From the NCBI GenBank assembly GCA_003254885.1, contig QANT01004401.1:26270-90269 (forward strand): 64,000 bases of DNA. Direction: 5' to 3'. Of the stretch, positions 37,103-49,278 are shown one piece after another. The translations under genes and the position numbers were made by a program. How positions within the stretch are numbered: the stretch's first letter is position 1; each line of letters opens with the position of its first letter. The stretch is from Purshia tridentata. Lineage: Eukaryota; Streptophyta; Magnoliopsida; Rosales; Rosaceae. The notes under the pieces were generated by a model. That model was given only the letters and a program-made list of their open reading frames with translations. It made no database searches and was not told the DNA's origin.

Positions 37103-38866
37103 TCCTCTAGTAAAGTTAACCACACTTGCGATTCACCTCGCCAACGACTGGTTCCCTCAACAATCGATCAACATGTTAAAATTCATTTCTGTGTCAGAAA
37201 CCAATCAACTAACATTTGTTCATGAGCACCTTTTTAAATGAACAACCCTGGAGCCTAGAATGACATGACACATTTGACCAACTTTTTTTAAAGAGGCTTG
37301 GATTTTTGCACTAAGATGCTGGGTTCAATCCCAAAACAATAGAAACTCATGTTTTTGTAGCCAACTTTGTCTGGAACAGAGACATGACATAAGTAGGAGG
37401 AGCAGCATTTAGCTTTAACTACCATTTTCGAGAAACTTGATTCAACCCAACCTTGTTGGAGTGAAAGCAATGTTAAAACCCAGTAACTAATTATACATGG
37501 AAATCCAAGTAACTATGTAGTAAACCTGATTAGCTTTCAAAAAATTAACACTATTCAGAATAAACACCTAACCACTTCCAAGGTACATCCTCCAACCACT
37601 ACTTGATCAAGTATATAATATAGCACCACAACTCCATAAGATACAATTTTTTTTGCAAGTGCAGTAAGTGTCTTCTCTTCAAAAATGAAAATCCAGTTTA
37701 TATCATCCGAAAATTGACTGGAAATTTAACTGGCCTCCAAGCTTGGAGCCCTTCACAATTTTTTAGTTCTAAAATTCTAATTTGAGTTCTGAAATAAAGC
37801 AGATTACTCCTTGCCAGGATTGAGGTCTCCTAACTCCTTAGACGACATTAATGACAAACCACCCTTGGTATAAACATGCATCTCGGAAACAACTAGTTCA
37901 TCTTTTCAACCTACTAAATCAACCACATTCAACATAAAATCTGTGGATGATACTTCAAAGGTCAATATAATATGCACATACCTTATTACCCGTCAAAACC
38001 CCAACAGCATAGCCAGTTGTGCGAGGTGGCTTCCATGTTGTAGACAAAGTCTGAGGAAAATAAACCCCAATATTAACAGTGTACAGGCAACTATGTTACA
38101 ATACACAAAGCATACTTGACCAACTTATAGCTACAACTTTTATGCACAAAATTGACCACCTGCTTTGTCATTTTTAGCCTGTTACCGCAATCTTCATCGT
38201 AATTCTTGGGGTCAAGATCGAGAGACAAATCAACCTCCACTTCTGAAGTGGCAGGCTTCACCCTCACCTGTAAAACAAATAAAAATGTCAGTCCCTGCAA
38301 TCCCTCTCGAAATAAAACATCAACGAACCAAAAATAGCACCTCCTCGCACCGGTTCTCCAACTCGTACGGTCGCCACCACGGCCTTAGAGGATATTGCAA
38401 CACATACAACTGATTAAAGCAAAAATTAAAAGAATTAGGGAAAATCAAAATCCTTCAGAAAAATAATTAGAGTAAACACAGAGCTTAAAGAAACAGAGAG
38501 TGACAGACAGACCTGGCTGTTGGCATCAAATTGAGGATTGAAGAAGACGTCTATTTCTCGCACTACTGTATCTTCTTCGGCAACGTCTTCTTCCATAGGA
38601 TCATTTTCTTTAAATTCTTCCTCGGTTTCCATTTTCACATCGCCAATGAAAGCTTCGGTCTTCGGGGCGCCATCATCGGCTGCTGCTTCTTCTTTCTTCT
38701 CCGGCGCAATAAGGTAGTCGAGTTGTTCCGGTTTGGGTTTCAGGTCCGGCTGTTCGGGCTCGGGCTTTGGAACCGGTTTCGGTTTAGGCTTGGAGGACTT
38801 GGGCGCGAACCTGGAGGCCCGAGAAGGGGCCTGGGTCGTCGGCGCGAAGACGTCGTTCGGGTCCAT
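33279..38866 (-). CDS. RNA polymerase III subunit RPC5 (SIN-like family)
   Basis: Thirteen exons on the minus strand: 38513-38866, 38341-38409, 38160-38267, 37982-38050, 36749-36913, 36542-36589, 36217-36323, 36067-36120, 35427-35478, 34565-35196, 34175-34390, 33826-33946, 33279-33350; phases agree and give 688 aa. RPC5 with RPC4 forms the TFIIF-like subcomplex of Pol III, which transcribes tRNA and 5S rRNA. The N-terminus is Pro/Lys/Glu-rich (KPKPKPVPKPEPEQPD). The RPC5/Sin domain starts VVREIDVFFNP, LYVLQYPLRPWWRPYE and EVEVDLSLDLDPKNYDED, as in animal and Arabidopsis (At5g49530) homologues. Winged-helix-type C-terminal segments follow (LLHGLWVPKTSLLYA; AKLRKADVFEAARISLGREI). Intron 12 (475 bp) separates the last 23 codons, ending SGDGGPK. 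Confidence 0.9.
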
Positions 38867-40287
38867 ACTCGGAGCTCCGCGTTTTCTAGCTCCGGTGAAC
38901 GGTGACGACGGAACACGGAGCTGTGACTGAGAGGTTCTTCTTTGTGCGTGGTTTTTTTTTTTTTTCTTTTTTGTGTTTTCTGGGGTGAGGTTCTGTCAGT
39001 GTAGGTCGTGGGGTTTTGTAAATTAGTGGCGAGTTATGGTGAAACCGCGAGGGATTGGAGGCGGGGTTGAGTCGGTTGCTGAGTCCAACATTTTCTGTTA
39101 TCAAGGTAAAAATGTAAATTATATTTTGCATTTCTAAGCCCATAGAAGTTTTTATCCATTAAAATAAGTCATGACTTGGGGTTCAAGTTAAATTGAAAAT
39201 TTCGAATTTTACCTAAATAAATTTAAAATTCAATTTTCAAATTCTGAAATTTTTAAAGAAAAATTCGTAATTCATACTTATCTAGCCAACTAAAAACAAA
39301 AGTTCCTTAATTGCGTAATTCATGTTCCTATAACCATACCAAATACCAATAATCTAGACTTCTATAATCTACATAAGCTCACACCTTAATCAATCGAGCA
39401 ACCAACTTATGATCCCTCCTCATGTGATCTCTCTTAATCAAACAAGTTTATTCTTCTATCTTATAAATACTTTGAAAAATGTTTATTCAAGACATCATGT
39501 ACATAATAGTATACACATGTTTGTCTATTTATATATATAAAATATTGTTTTTCATTATGTTTGGTAGTTAAACAATGCATTAATCGATGCAAATAGATGT
39601 CTATCTTTATTTGTTAACAAGTAACATGTAATTCATTAGTTGGTTAAACCTCATTCATAAAGATTTTTAAATATTTGTCAATAATTATTTGATCTAGTAA
39701 AATGACACTCTCTCCCTTCTCATACACTATTGAGTTCAAAACTCATATTAAAGTTTTTTATATGATTGAGTGAGCTTTTTTTTTTTTAATCATTTTTTAG
39801 TATCCTAGAATAATTACAAGTTCGAAACTTTTAAGAGCTATAGAATACTTTCCAAAAATTTTGAACAACTACAAATTCAAAAATTACCAAGATTAAAAAT
39901 AAGAACTAGAATTTGAAAGTCCAAACATTTGCAATGATTCATTTATAGATTCGGTTTCCATCATTGCCCCGGATTTTTTTTTTCTTTGATAAAAAAAAGT
40001 AATAGCCTAAAAGGTCCAAATACATTTAGCATGCACAACTGTAATGTCAAATGCTAAATGCTATTGCAAGTATAGCAATTTTCTGTGAAAAAAGAGCGAC
40101 AATAGGGGAGGGCTGCTAATTGAATAGGGGAGGGCTGCTAATTGCTAATTTAGCATAGCAATTGTTTGGACAAAGAAAAGTGCGGGACTTGCTCAAAATA
40201 AACAAAAGAAAAAGCTGTGAGTGAAATCTATATGATTGGGGCCTATTGGGCTGTTTGTGTGACGTGTGAGTCCAACGTGAGAATTAA
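38867..40287. other. Gene-free stretch upstream of RPC5
   Basis: RPC5 promoter side, then AT-rich DNA. A 22-bp direct tandem copy of AATAGGGGAGGGCTGCTAAT occurs at 40101-40144. No gene supported. Confidence 0.5.
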
Positions 40288-40905
40288 GGGCATGTTTACT
40301 TATCATCAATGGGAATGGCAACAATGGGAGTCATTCCCATTCAAGTGTTTATTTGCATTTGGGAATGATTCTCATTCCCATTGATGTGTTTACTTACTTT
40401 TGGGATTGATTCTGATTACCATTCATGTGTTTACTTGCATTTGGTAATGGGAATCATTCTCATTCTCATTCTCATGTTTACTAAACTTGGGAAAGGAAAA
40501 AAAAAATGGTGGGGCCCACCAAAATCAGGAGTGGCCTTCCTGATTTTGGGTGATTGTCACTCCTTAGGGGGGGTTCAGATTGGGGGAGGGGGAAAGGGAG
40601 AGAAATTTTTTTTTTGTCGAAAATATCCCACATTTTTAACGAAAATCCAAAACTACCCTTATATATAAATATAATTAAAGTGAAATTTTAAATTTGCAAC
40701 TTAATTATACATATTAAGTTCACTCCGATTCCTGCTCATTCTCATTCATATTCACTCACATTCCTACTCACTCCCATTCATACACTCCTATTCCTGCTCA
40801 CTCTCATTTATATTCACTCACATTCTTACTCACTCCCATTCATACTCACTCCCATTCATGTTCACTCCCATTCTTGCTCACTCTAAGTATAGTAGACTCG
40901 TGAAG
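40288..40905. repeat. hAT-like remnant with GGGCATGTTTACTT end and CATTCCCATT repeats
   Basis: The left edge GGGCATGTTTACTT is a familiar terminus of plant hAT-type non-autonomous elements. The body repeats TGTTTACTT, GGGAATGATTCTCATTCCC and, further right, ACTCACTCCCATTCAT units. A matching right terminus was not found, so the element is incomplete or strongly diverged on the right. Confidence 0.45.
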
Positions 40906-40918
40906 AGGTTGAGAGATG

Positions 40919-41696
40919 TAGGGGTGGGCGCAGTGCGGTTTGGTGCACTATGTCTGTAAAACCATGCACTGCGTCGTAAAAATGAGAACGGTTTGGTTCG
41001 GTGAATCACATCGTAAAAATGAGAAGAAAACCAAAACCAAACCAAACCTTATACGATTACGGTTTGGTTCGGTGTTACATAGTAATACAAAATCCAAATC
41101 CAAATATTTTTAATAGTGTTTGATAGTTTTCACATTTGCCAAGTTCCAATTCAACCAAAGTTAAAAACAAATTAAACAATCAAAATCTTCAAATCACACA
41201 AAGTTCACAAATTTAAACAATAATAATAGTCTATAGGAAATTAAACTAAAACTATTAGCCAAAACTTAATCATCCAGCCACCATAAGCCACCAAAAATCA
41301 TCAACCAGCCACCAACCCAACCAATTCAGCCTTGTTCAGTTGTTCTTCCACCTGCACAGCAGCACCCTATAATCAAAAAGGCAAGGTAAACACAATGGGC
41401 AGCAATCAAAAACACTATGACCACAATTTAAAAATACTTTGATGCAAAACTTACCAAGTCACAGTCCACAACTCAATGTCTAACACTGAAATGTAGCAGG
41501 GTCAGCTCTATTAAAAGTGATTGAACTCATCATTTATATAATTAAAAATGAAAAAATAGTTAAAACACTTTAAAGGAAGGTTTGGTTCGGTTTTTGTAAC
41601 GGTGTTTTACCAAAATAGTTAACACAGTTTTTTATGGTTTTTTTAGGAGCGGTTTGGTTTGGTCCAACGATTTTACGATAAAAATACACACCCCTA
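40919..41696. mobile_element. 778-bp hAT-like non-autonomous element
   Basis: Left end TAGGGGTGGGCGCAGTGCGG and right end (read inward) TAGGGGTGTGTATTTTTATC form short terminal inverted repeats, with GCGGTTTGGTTTGGT-type subterminal words on both sides. It is flanked by an exact 8-bp direct repeat GAGAGATG at 40911-40918 and 41697-41704, the duplication size of hAT elements. No transposase reading frame is present. Confidence 0.85.
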
Positions 41697-41918
41697 GAGA
41701 GATGATTGGTGGACTATATTGTTTTGTAAATATATAATTATTAAAATAATTTAATTTATTACAATATATATGAATATAATTATAAAATAATAAACATTTT
41801 GACATTTAGCTATAACTTTTGTGTCATTGGAGTAGAACTCACATGAGCTATAACTAAATAAAGTCGTGCTAAATATAGCGTTTAGCAATTGCTAAACCAT
41901 TGTACATATGTGCTCTTT

Positions 41919-41972
41919 AAACATCGAACAAATTTGAGTGGTCAAAAAAAAAAAAACATCGAACAAATTTGA
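41919..41972 (+). repeat. Micro-insertion with 19-bp target duplication
   Basis: AAACATCGAACAAATTTGA occurs at 41919-41937 and 41954-41972, separated by 16 bases: GTGGTC followed by ten A. Confidence 0.65.
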
Positions 41973-44900
41973 ACTAGTATACGTGGGTTGAGCCAGGACC
42001 ATGCAGTAATGCAGCGCTTAGGCGACACGTGTTGGACTCTCCCATAAAAAATTAATTCAATATCGCGTGATCTTAGACAAAAGGCCAAGAACGGTATGCT
42101 TCTGATTTTCTAAGACCACCAATTTGATAGTCAACTCCGCTCTCCAAGGTTTTGTTTCAAGAATCTATGGCTAAGAGAGTTTCTGAATGGTTGTGGTTCA
42201 GTGATATCAAATTTTTTCATTAAATGATATTACAATGTGGTATTTATTTAAATCTTGACCTATCATGAGTTTTAATAGATAAATCGACACAATATTTGGT
42301 GATTAACAACAATATCATTCGTATGAATTTGAGTGATTTTAGAAAAATATTTTTAGTAGTTGTCAATATATGAATAATGCCCACCTAGGTAATATTGCAT
42401 ATTAGACTTGGTTTTACTTCAATGAAATATTGATTCTTAAAAATGTTGTCCCTCACTTGTTTCTTAGTTTAAATTTTTTCAAAATTTTCATTTTATTGTA
42501 TTTGAAGGAGTAAGAGTTGAATTTCGGACTTTTTCTAAGATTACCACTAGATCGACCAAATTAGTAGTCGGTCCATTAAAAGCACCTATGATCTTAAGCT
42601 ATTGTTTAGCATTTCGTTGGGTACCATGGAGTCCTAAGACCCTAAGCACCAACAAACTAAACAGAATGGACTTGGGCCTAGCCACCCTACACTGCTCCTC
42701 AAATTACAACTTAGAAATAGATTGGAAATTGGGAAATCTATATATTATAGGGCACGTAGCCTACAAGTCAGCCCAAATATACAGACCCCATAGCTAAGTG
42801 GTTCCTAATTAGTTTTCATTTTTTTTGCTTTTTGGTACACTATGTCGGTACTGAGTGTGAAGGATGTGTTAATGTTGGAACAACTACTCCAAAAGAAAAG
42901 AAAATAAATAAAATGATGACATACAATAAAGATTGCTTTTCATTAAATCGGTTTGTATTGGATAAGGGTAATTAAACAGTTGTCCTATATATTATGGGGA
43001 CATTGACATGACAAGGGACACTGTGGTGCCCAACAATCTTGTTAAAAGAGTTTAGGTATTTAATGCTTTGGTGAGGGAGGTAAGGAGATTGATCGCATGG
43101 CCTGCTCGAATTTTGGAGTTTTATGGGTCAATTTGGATATTGATATGTTCATTTGTCCAATATATCCATGAAAGCTCTCTAACCTATCTGGGTAATCTGT
43201 CAAACAGTTTATCTTAGATTCTTAGCTCGCTAGCTACCTCATTCTCACAGATTCACTTTAAACCCTAAATTCTTAACATATAATTAATTTCCTCTTTCCT
43301 TGTCTCCCTTGCGTACACGTACGGTGCTTCTCATATCTGTATTTGTTTAGGTTTCTTTTGTTTCAACCATTTGTTTAGTTTATTTCTACATAGTAGGTTG
43401 TGCAAAAACATGATATTGCCTTAACTTGTTTAATTTCCCACAAAAGTTTATTGGCTGCCTATAAATGGAAGTCTTTACAAAATTTGTATTAGCTAGACGT
43501 GTGGATCAATTCCATTCATATTGTGTCTGTAAGATAAGCTTTTTTTTTGTTGCTCCTATTAGGTCTCTTACTATAAATATTCCTTTTTAGAGTAAAAAAT
43601 AGTGGATGAGTGAATCTTTCTAACTATTTAATCATGCAATGTAAACTTTATATCAATAAATGATTGTCAGTACGTATAAAGTAATTAATTATGCTATCTC
43701 ATACTTAATATCAAGAAATATTTAAAGGATTTTTGAGCATATAAAATTTTTCTCAAATTTAATATTGCCATCTCATAGATCGATGTAGACAATGCAAACT
43801 AATCTAACCATGTAAAACTCTTGTATATATATATTTTTTTTGCTCTTGTCATGGCTTCAACATCATTATGCTTTTATGGGTTTGGAGAGGGGATTGAAAC
43901 CATGGGCACCGGCCATCTTTTGTCCCAATCACAATTGCAAAAGAGAAGGGAATCACCTTTTTTAGTGAATTGGTGGAACCTATTGGAAAAGTGTGAGATA
44001 TCCACCTCCTCGAGTCCTAGTCCTAAGCAATGTAGCTAGCTAGGCCTCTCCTTTCCTGGCTTTCTTTAAACCAAAATGTGAAAATAGGTTTGGTATTTAA
44101 TTGGTCAATGACTCGTAGTTTTCCATTGTGCATCAAACTGACCTGGCAAGCAATATATCATGAAAGGAACAAGAGAGAGAAAAATAAATAAAGGGTTGCC
44201 AAAACCACATGCACATGCATGGATGTCAAAGATATTCATGCACTTCAAGAACACAGTTGAAGTAGTTATGCCAATGTATTTGAAGTTTTTAACCGTTAAT
44301 ATATAATTAAGGAAATTTTTTTATTTTACTATATGAATAATTAAATACTTTACTTTTCTCCTACAATTCGGTAGATCTAGCTAGCCATTAACTTTTAATA
44401 TGATCCAATATAAATATTATATTACACATTTTAAAGACTGCATATATATATGAATGATCACATCATATGTAAAAGTTAATTTTAATTTTGCACTATAAAC
44501 TGTCGTGTCAGGACTCGTATATCAAACACAAGTAACGTTCCCCCCATATCAACAAAGAAAAAAGAACACAAATAACGCCTTTTAATATGTGACATGTATA
44601 AGAATCATCCTATATTAAAAGTTAATAATGTCGAAAATAAAGATGCATATCCTTTAATAAAAAGCAAAAGCAAGGAAAAAGGTAAATGATGGTACGTTGT
44701 TCTCATGTTGATAAACGCCACACCAAGCTTATATATATCCAATATTTGACAATATTATCTATGTATTTTCGTCATTAAGTAAAATATTGGTCATAAATTA
44801 AGCAAGTTCTAACTTTAATGGGTTATTAAACAATGTGATCGGTTTATAGTAAGTTATTAATATATATATATATATACATATACATATGTAGTTTATGTAT

Positions 44901-45994
44901 GAATCGTGTAACATTGATTGCAGGATGGGCAAGAGATTCATTATTTTACCTGCAAATCATCCTGTGCGAAGGCCCAGCTGTTTGCACCATCAGCAGATCA
45001 TCAGATGGACCCTATAAATTTAATAGCAAGCAAATGTCACCAACTTAAGGGACACAAAGCTACGTACGTTTGGACCCAAAAAGCACTGTAGGGTCCCGTA
45101 CATTCATGAGCACAATTATAATTAAGGCCCTTAAGGAACTCAAGGCCCTTAAGCCTTTAAAGCTTATCCTGTCTTTTAAATAGTAATTTAATTGGCCTAT
45201 TAATTAATCTATATCAGTTTCTAATAAAAAATCTTGTATAGCACACACCAACAAAACACCAACAAGCTAGCAAGCCTAGCATGTGTTTTTTTCTTTCTTC
45301 CTTTCTTGTCGTACTATTACGAGCAATAAATGCTTTACCAATAAATTATAACTCGTTCTACATTATATTGTAAATATTAAGCTGATATAAATAATAACTA
45401 TTATTAATATTATTGGCAAAGTTGAAAGTTAATTGTATTTGATTGTTTAAACAACATTGTTTTAGATGTTCATTTAATTAGCTCTTTAATATAAATTTAA
45501 AACATTTTTTACTATGAATAAAAAACCAAGGGGGAAAAAACATGAAGGGTGGAATCAATTTGATGTTGGAAGTGAGTTCTAATTAAGAGTTGCTTATCTG
45601 ACCAAGCCTGTGCATGTAATATTAACAATCTTATAACCTTTGTGTTTTTTTTGCTTGAGCAATCTTACGATTCTTACCCACTAAAATAAATATTTAATTA
45701 TCTTTGATCCCAAAATGAGAATGCATGCTGTGATATGAATCTGATTGGTGATTGCCGTCTCTGAAAATTAGGTGGAAATTCATTGAGGAGGTCCATATCA
45801 TGCCTAAATATCATGCAGACTTTGTGGAAATATAAAAATGAAGAAAAGCAATCCAAGTCAATGAGAGTACGTGATGATGGAGTCTGCGTAGAAAACATGC
45901 CGGCTTTCTGGTTGTATTAAATCCAAGTACGTTGCATATACGGTATACCCTTCATTTTTTGGACTCAACCTTCTTGTCTTTTACTTATGTTAAA

Positions 45995-46070
45995 CTAATT
46001 CATTTCAATTCTTGGCCAAAAAAAATAATTAATTTCAATTCTTGGCCAAAAAAACTAATTAATTTCAATT
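45995..46070 (+). repeat. Two successive micro-insertions at one site
   Basis: CTAATTNATTTCAATT occurs three times (45995-46010, 46026-46040, 46055-46070), separated by CTTGGCCAAAAAAAA and CTTGGCCAAAAAAA. The tail matches the 3' end of the LINE fragment 80 bp downstream. Tandem duplication of one insertion is an alternative. Confidence 0.6.
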
Positions 46071-46148
46071 GGTAAAAAAAAAATAATAATAATTAATTTC
46101 GGCATAGTACCCCACACGTACTATGCTTTAAAAGGGATTCAGTTTTTC

Positions 46149-46470
46149 TTGGCAGTTGTATCCTCTGCTAAGAGAAATCTGGAATCTTGCTGCAACGTTC
46201 TCTTCAATCAAGTGGTGTAGTGTTAAGAGAAGAGCTAATGTTGCTGCAGATGTGGTGGCAAAGCTGGCCAAGAGAAGAATGTGTCCTTTGGATTGGATGT
46301 CTCATCCCCCATCCTCCTTATGTAGTGTCTTACTAGCTGATGGTTTACCAATAGATTAGTTTGTCTTTGTTTCTATTCTTTTCTTTATTTCAATTATGGG
46401 TATAGATTTGTACTTTTTCTTTTATCTGGTTTCTATTAATGAAATGCTTATTCTTTGGCCAAAAAAAAAA
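46149..46470 (+). mobile_element. 5'-truncated LINE (non-LTR retrotransposon) 3' end
   Basis: An open frame reads ANVAADVVAKLAKRRMCPLD then WMSHPPSSLCSVLLADGLP, matching the RNase H-like C-terminus of plant L1-type retrotransposon polyproteins. A stop, a 3' untranslated region and TTTGGCC plus A10 follow. Imperfect target repeats flank it: GATTCAGTTTTTC (46136-46148) and GATTCAATTTGTC (46475-46487). Only the last few hundred bases inserted, the usual result of incomplete reverse transcription. Confidence 0.8.
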
Positions 46471-46487
46471 GAGAGATTCAATTTGTC

Positions 46488-49278
46488 AAAATAAAATGTA
46501 AAAGTGCAGAGGTTTTGATTAAGCTTAATTAGCTAACTAGTTTTTTTTTTAAATTGTGTCGTACTCATACCAATCGAAATAGTTAAGATTTAGATTTAAC
46601 ACAAGTGGGCCGTGATTTATAGACTATTCGTGCTTGTTTTGTTCCTTAAATTAATGGACTAGCGCACAAATATTTTTTTTTTGTTGGTGTTTTAGGTGAG
46701 AAAACTTATTAATACTAACTATCTTTTTCATCACATGCCAAGTCACTTGATGACAGAATAGAAATAATGAGCGTATACACGTTACATAAAAATTTTACTC
46801 ATTTTCACCATATTAGAGCTTGATGTATATTATGCTCAGTGTCAAAAGTTCGATAAGACTGAGGTAAGTATGGAATGCTTAGGTGTAAGCATTACTGTTT
46901 TTGGAGACTTTGTCACCTAAGCGTTAGTTAAGTATCATTAGCTATGAACTAAAGACTTCGTTATTTAAATATTACTATAACAAATCACAGCTGATTTAAA
47001 ATTTTCAACAATGGTTACCTCCACGAGATCGTTGAAGTATTAATGTTATATAGACTTGTCTTTATTATAAACTAAAAGATAGCTAGGCTGAGAAATTGAG
47101 AGAAAATTAATTGGCAATATATAAAATTCCACTTAAATGATAATCAGAGAAGTGAGAATGCATGTCCATGCAATTGATTGTCGATGGGATGAGGACAAGA
47201 AATGTATGAATCGTTAAAAAAAATAAAATTATGTGGAAATAAAATTATATAAAATGAAAATGACTTGCAAATTGCAATTAAATAAAAGTGCTTTTACAAG
47301 TGAATAAGGACAAAATAGATACAATATATTTGTTTAATTAATGGTGGAAGACCCTTCTATTTTGGATCCTATCCTTTATTTATAGCCCGCTGCACAAAAG
47401 TACGTACCATGAAACATATACATTTTCCATCGATCAAGACAATTTTGTTAGATATTAGTTTCTTTTTAATTGTTTGCTGGAGATCATCAAGATAACTTAT
47501 TTAAATTAATCTAATTTAACTTATCTTTTTATCCTGAAATGCTATGGATCCTCTTGTTACTTCCTTGTCTTCATGTATTCCAAGTATCACTTACTTGTCT
47601 TTATGTGTAGGTGTCCTTTGTAATTTTGTTTGCTGTTAAAAGCCCTTAATTTTTCATATATATATATATGAAATGCATCAGAAAATAAAGTCAACAAAAT
47701 GTGAAAAATTGAGTTACTTAGTCCAAACGTGTCCTTTTCTTACAAATTTCAGAACCTAATTTCCCACTATTTATGAAATTGTTCCTGGTTCATTATATTT
47801 CATAGTCCCAACATGTCCTAACCAAGATGTGAAATTCATTTTAATGATGACCAAAGAAGTTGGGCAATTAGAACTCACCCACATTAATTTAAATTTCTTG
47901 ATCTGTGTTGAGAAGATAGCTCATTTGCAATCATCTTGAGTTTGGAACCATGTTGTAATTTTTATGGAAAACTAACCATCTTTACTATTCAAATGTTTTG
48001 CCGATCGAATACCATTTTCCTTTTTCTTTGATTTAATACCATTTGCCGTCAGTTTAATTAAAGTTTTTAAGTTACATGCTTTGTAATTCTCAAAAAAAAA
48101 AAAGTTACATGGTTTGTATAATAGATGTCTCATTTTAACCCTAGCTTAGAGATAGAGGTTGAACTAGAAGCAATGATATTCAAATAGTTGGATAATATAA
48201 GGAAAAAAAATTTAAAAAGGAGCAGTAATTATTAATTAAACGAGGTGAAGCCTAGAACGCCTAATTGGGTGTCAAGATCAGAGTGGGTCAGAAGCACAGA
48301 AAGTTTTCAGTCAAAGATAAAAGCAGTTTGACTTTTAGCAATTTAAAGCACCGGTCGTCGACCATCGACATTGTCCTTTGGTAGTCCAAAACGTATTCGA
48401 ACACTACGCTAAACGACAAACCCCTCGTATAGTACTTTCTCCTCCTCCGACAATGTGCCTAAGATTAGAACACCCAAAAACTCGACAGGTGGACTGTAAT
48501 AACATCTGTCTGCAATTAGAAAACTTGAACAACAAGCCACGGCCACCTCTGGTTAATACTAATTAATCTCGTTTAAATTATCTAATCTTTTTTTATTTGG
48601 TCACTTCACTTTTTCTCTCCTCAAAAGTTTAGTGAGAAAAGCATAGCAAAGCAAAACTTTGGCTCAGACTCTCTCTCTCTCTCTCTTTTCTCTCTTAAGT
48701 CCTTGAGCTAATTCACAGAATCTCAATCTCTCAGTATTCCGGGGCGTTCTTATTATAAAACGCTGCCTTTTTTGCTTCTGAGGTCCGTTTAGCTGAAAAC
48801 CCAATCTGCATAGTCTAAGTTGCTGTGAAATAGCTAGAAGTTAACTGACAATTTTGGATTTGGGTCGTCTTAGAGCTAAGATTTGATCAAATTTTGACTG
48901 TTGGATCAGAGTGTTTTGTGGGGTTTTTCATTTAATTTCTGGGCTGAGTGAGAGAAGCTTTAAATTTTACAGTCCTGGTTTTTTTATTGGCCATTTACAG
49001 TCCTGGGTTTAATCATTGTGTTTCTGGGGTAATGTATATTTCGGTCAGAGATCTATCAGAGAGAGCTGGTAGGTGGGCTTAAAAAAAATAAAATAGAACC
49101 TTGACTGGTAGATGAGAGAAGGAGATGAAACTGAACCCTAGAAAAATGAAAACTTTGTACCTCCAAGGCTTCTTTGGAGTTCTAAGATAAAAGCCCAGTG
49201 GTAGATTTTTGGTTTTGTGCTGTAGATTGAATTCGATAAAAGAGAAAAAAACCCAAGAGAGAATTTTTCTTAGTTCTG
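46488..49278. other. Gene-free stretch and 5' region of the IDD gene
   Basis: AT-rich DNA, then a pyrimidine-rich leader with a (CT)n run at 48668-48690. From about 48600 the sequence has the look of a long 5' untranslated region of the zinc-finger gene. A micro-insertion lies at 48069-48118. Confidence 0.5.
48069..48118 (+). repeat. Micro-insertion with 17-bp target duplication
   Basis: AAGTTACATGCTTTGTA (48069-48085) and AAGTTACATGGTTTGTA (48102-48118) differ at one base and flank ATTCTC plus ten A. Confidence 0.6.

Larger units (their letters stand above)
41705..46148. other. 4.4-kb gene-poor stretch
   Basis: AT-rich DNA with no recognisable gene. Micro-insertions with direct repeats lie at 41919-41972 and 45995-46070. 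A 62-codon ORF beginning at the ATG near 43851 is unsupported. Confidence 0.5.

Noticed and set aside
43851-44039. Possible small protein (MASTSLCFYGFGEGIE...)
   Set aside because: No signal peptide, no known family, surrounded by AT-rich repeat-like DNA.
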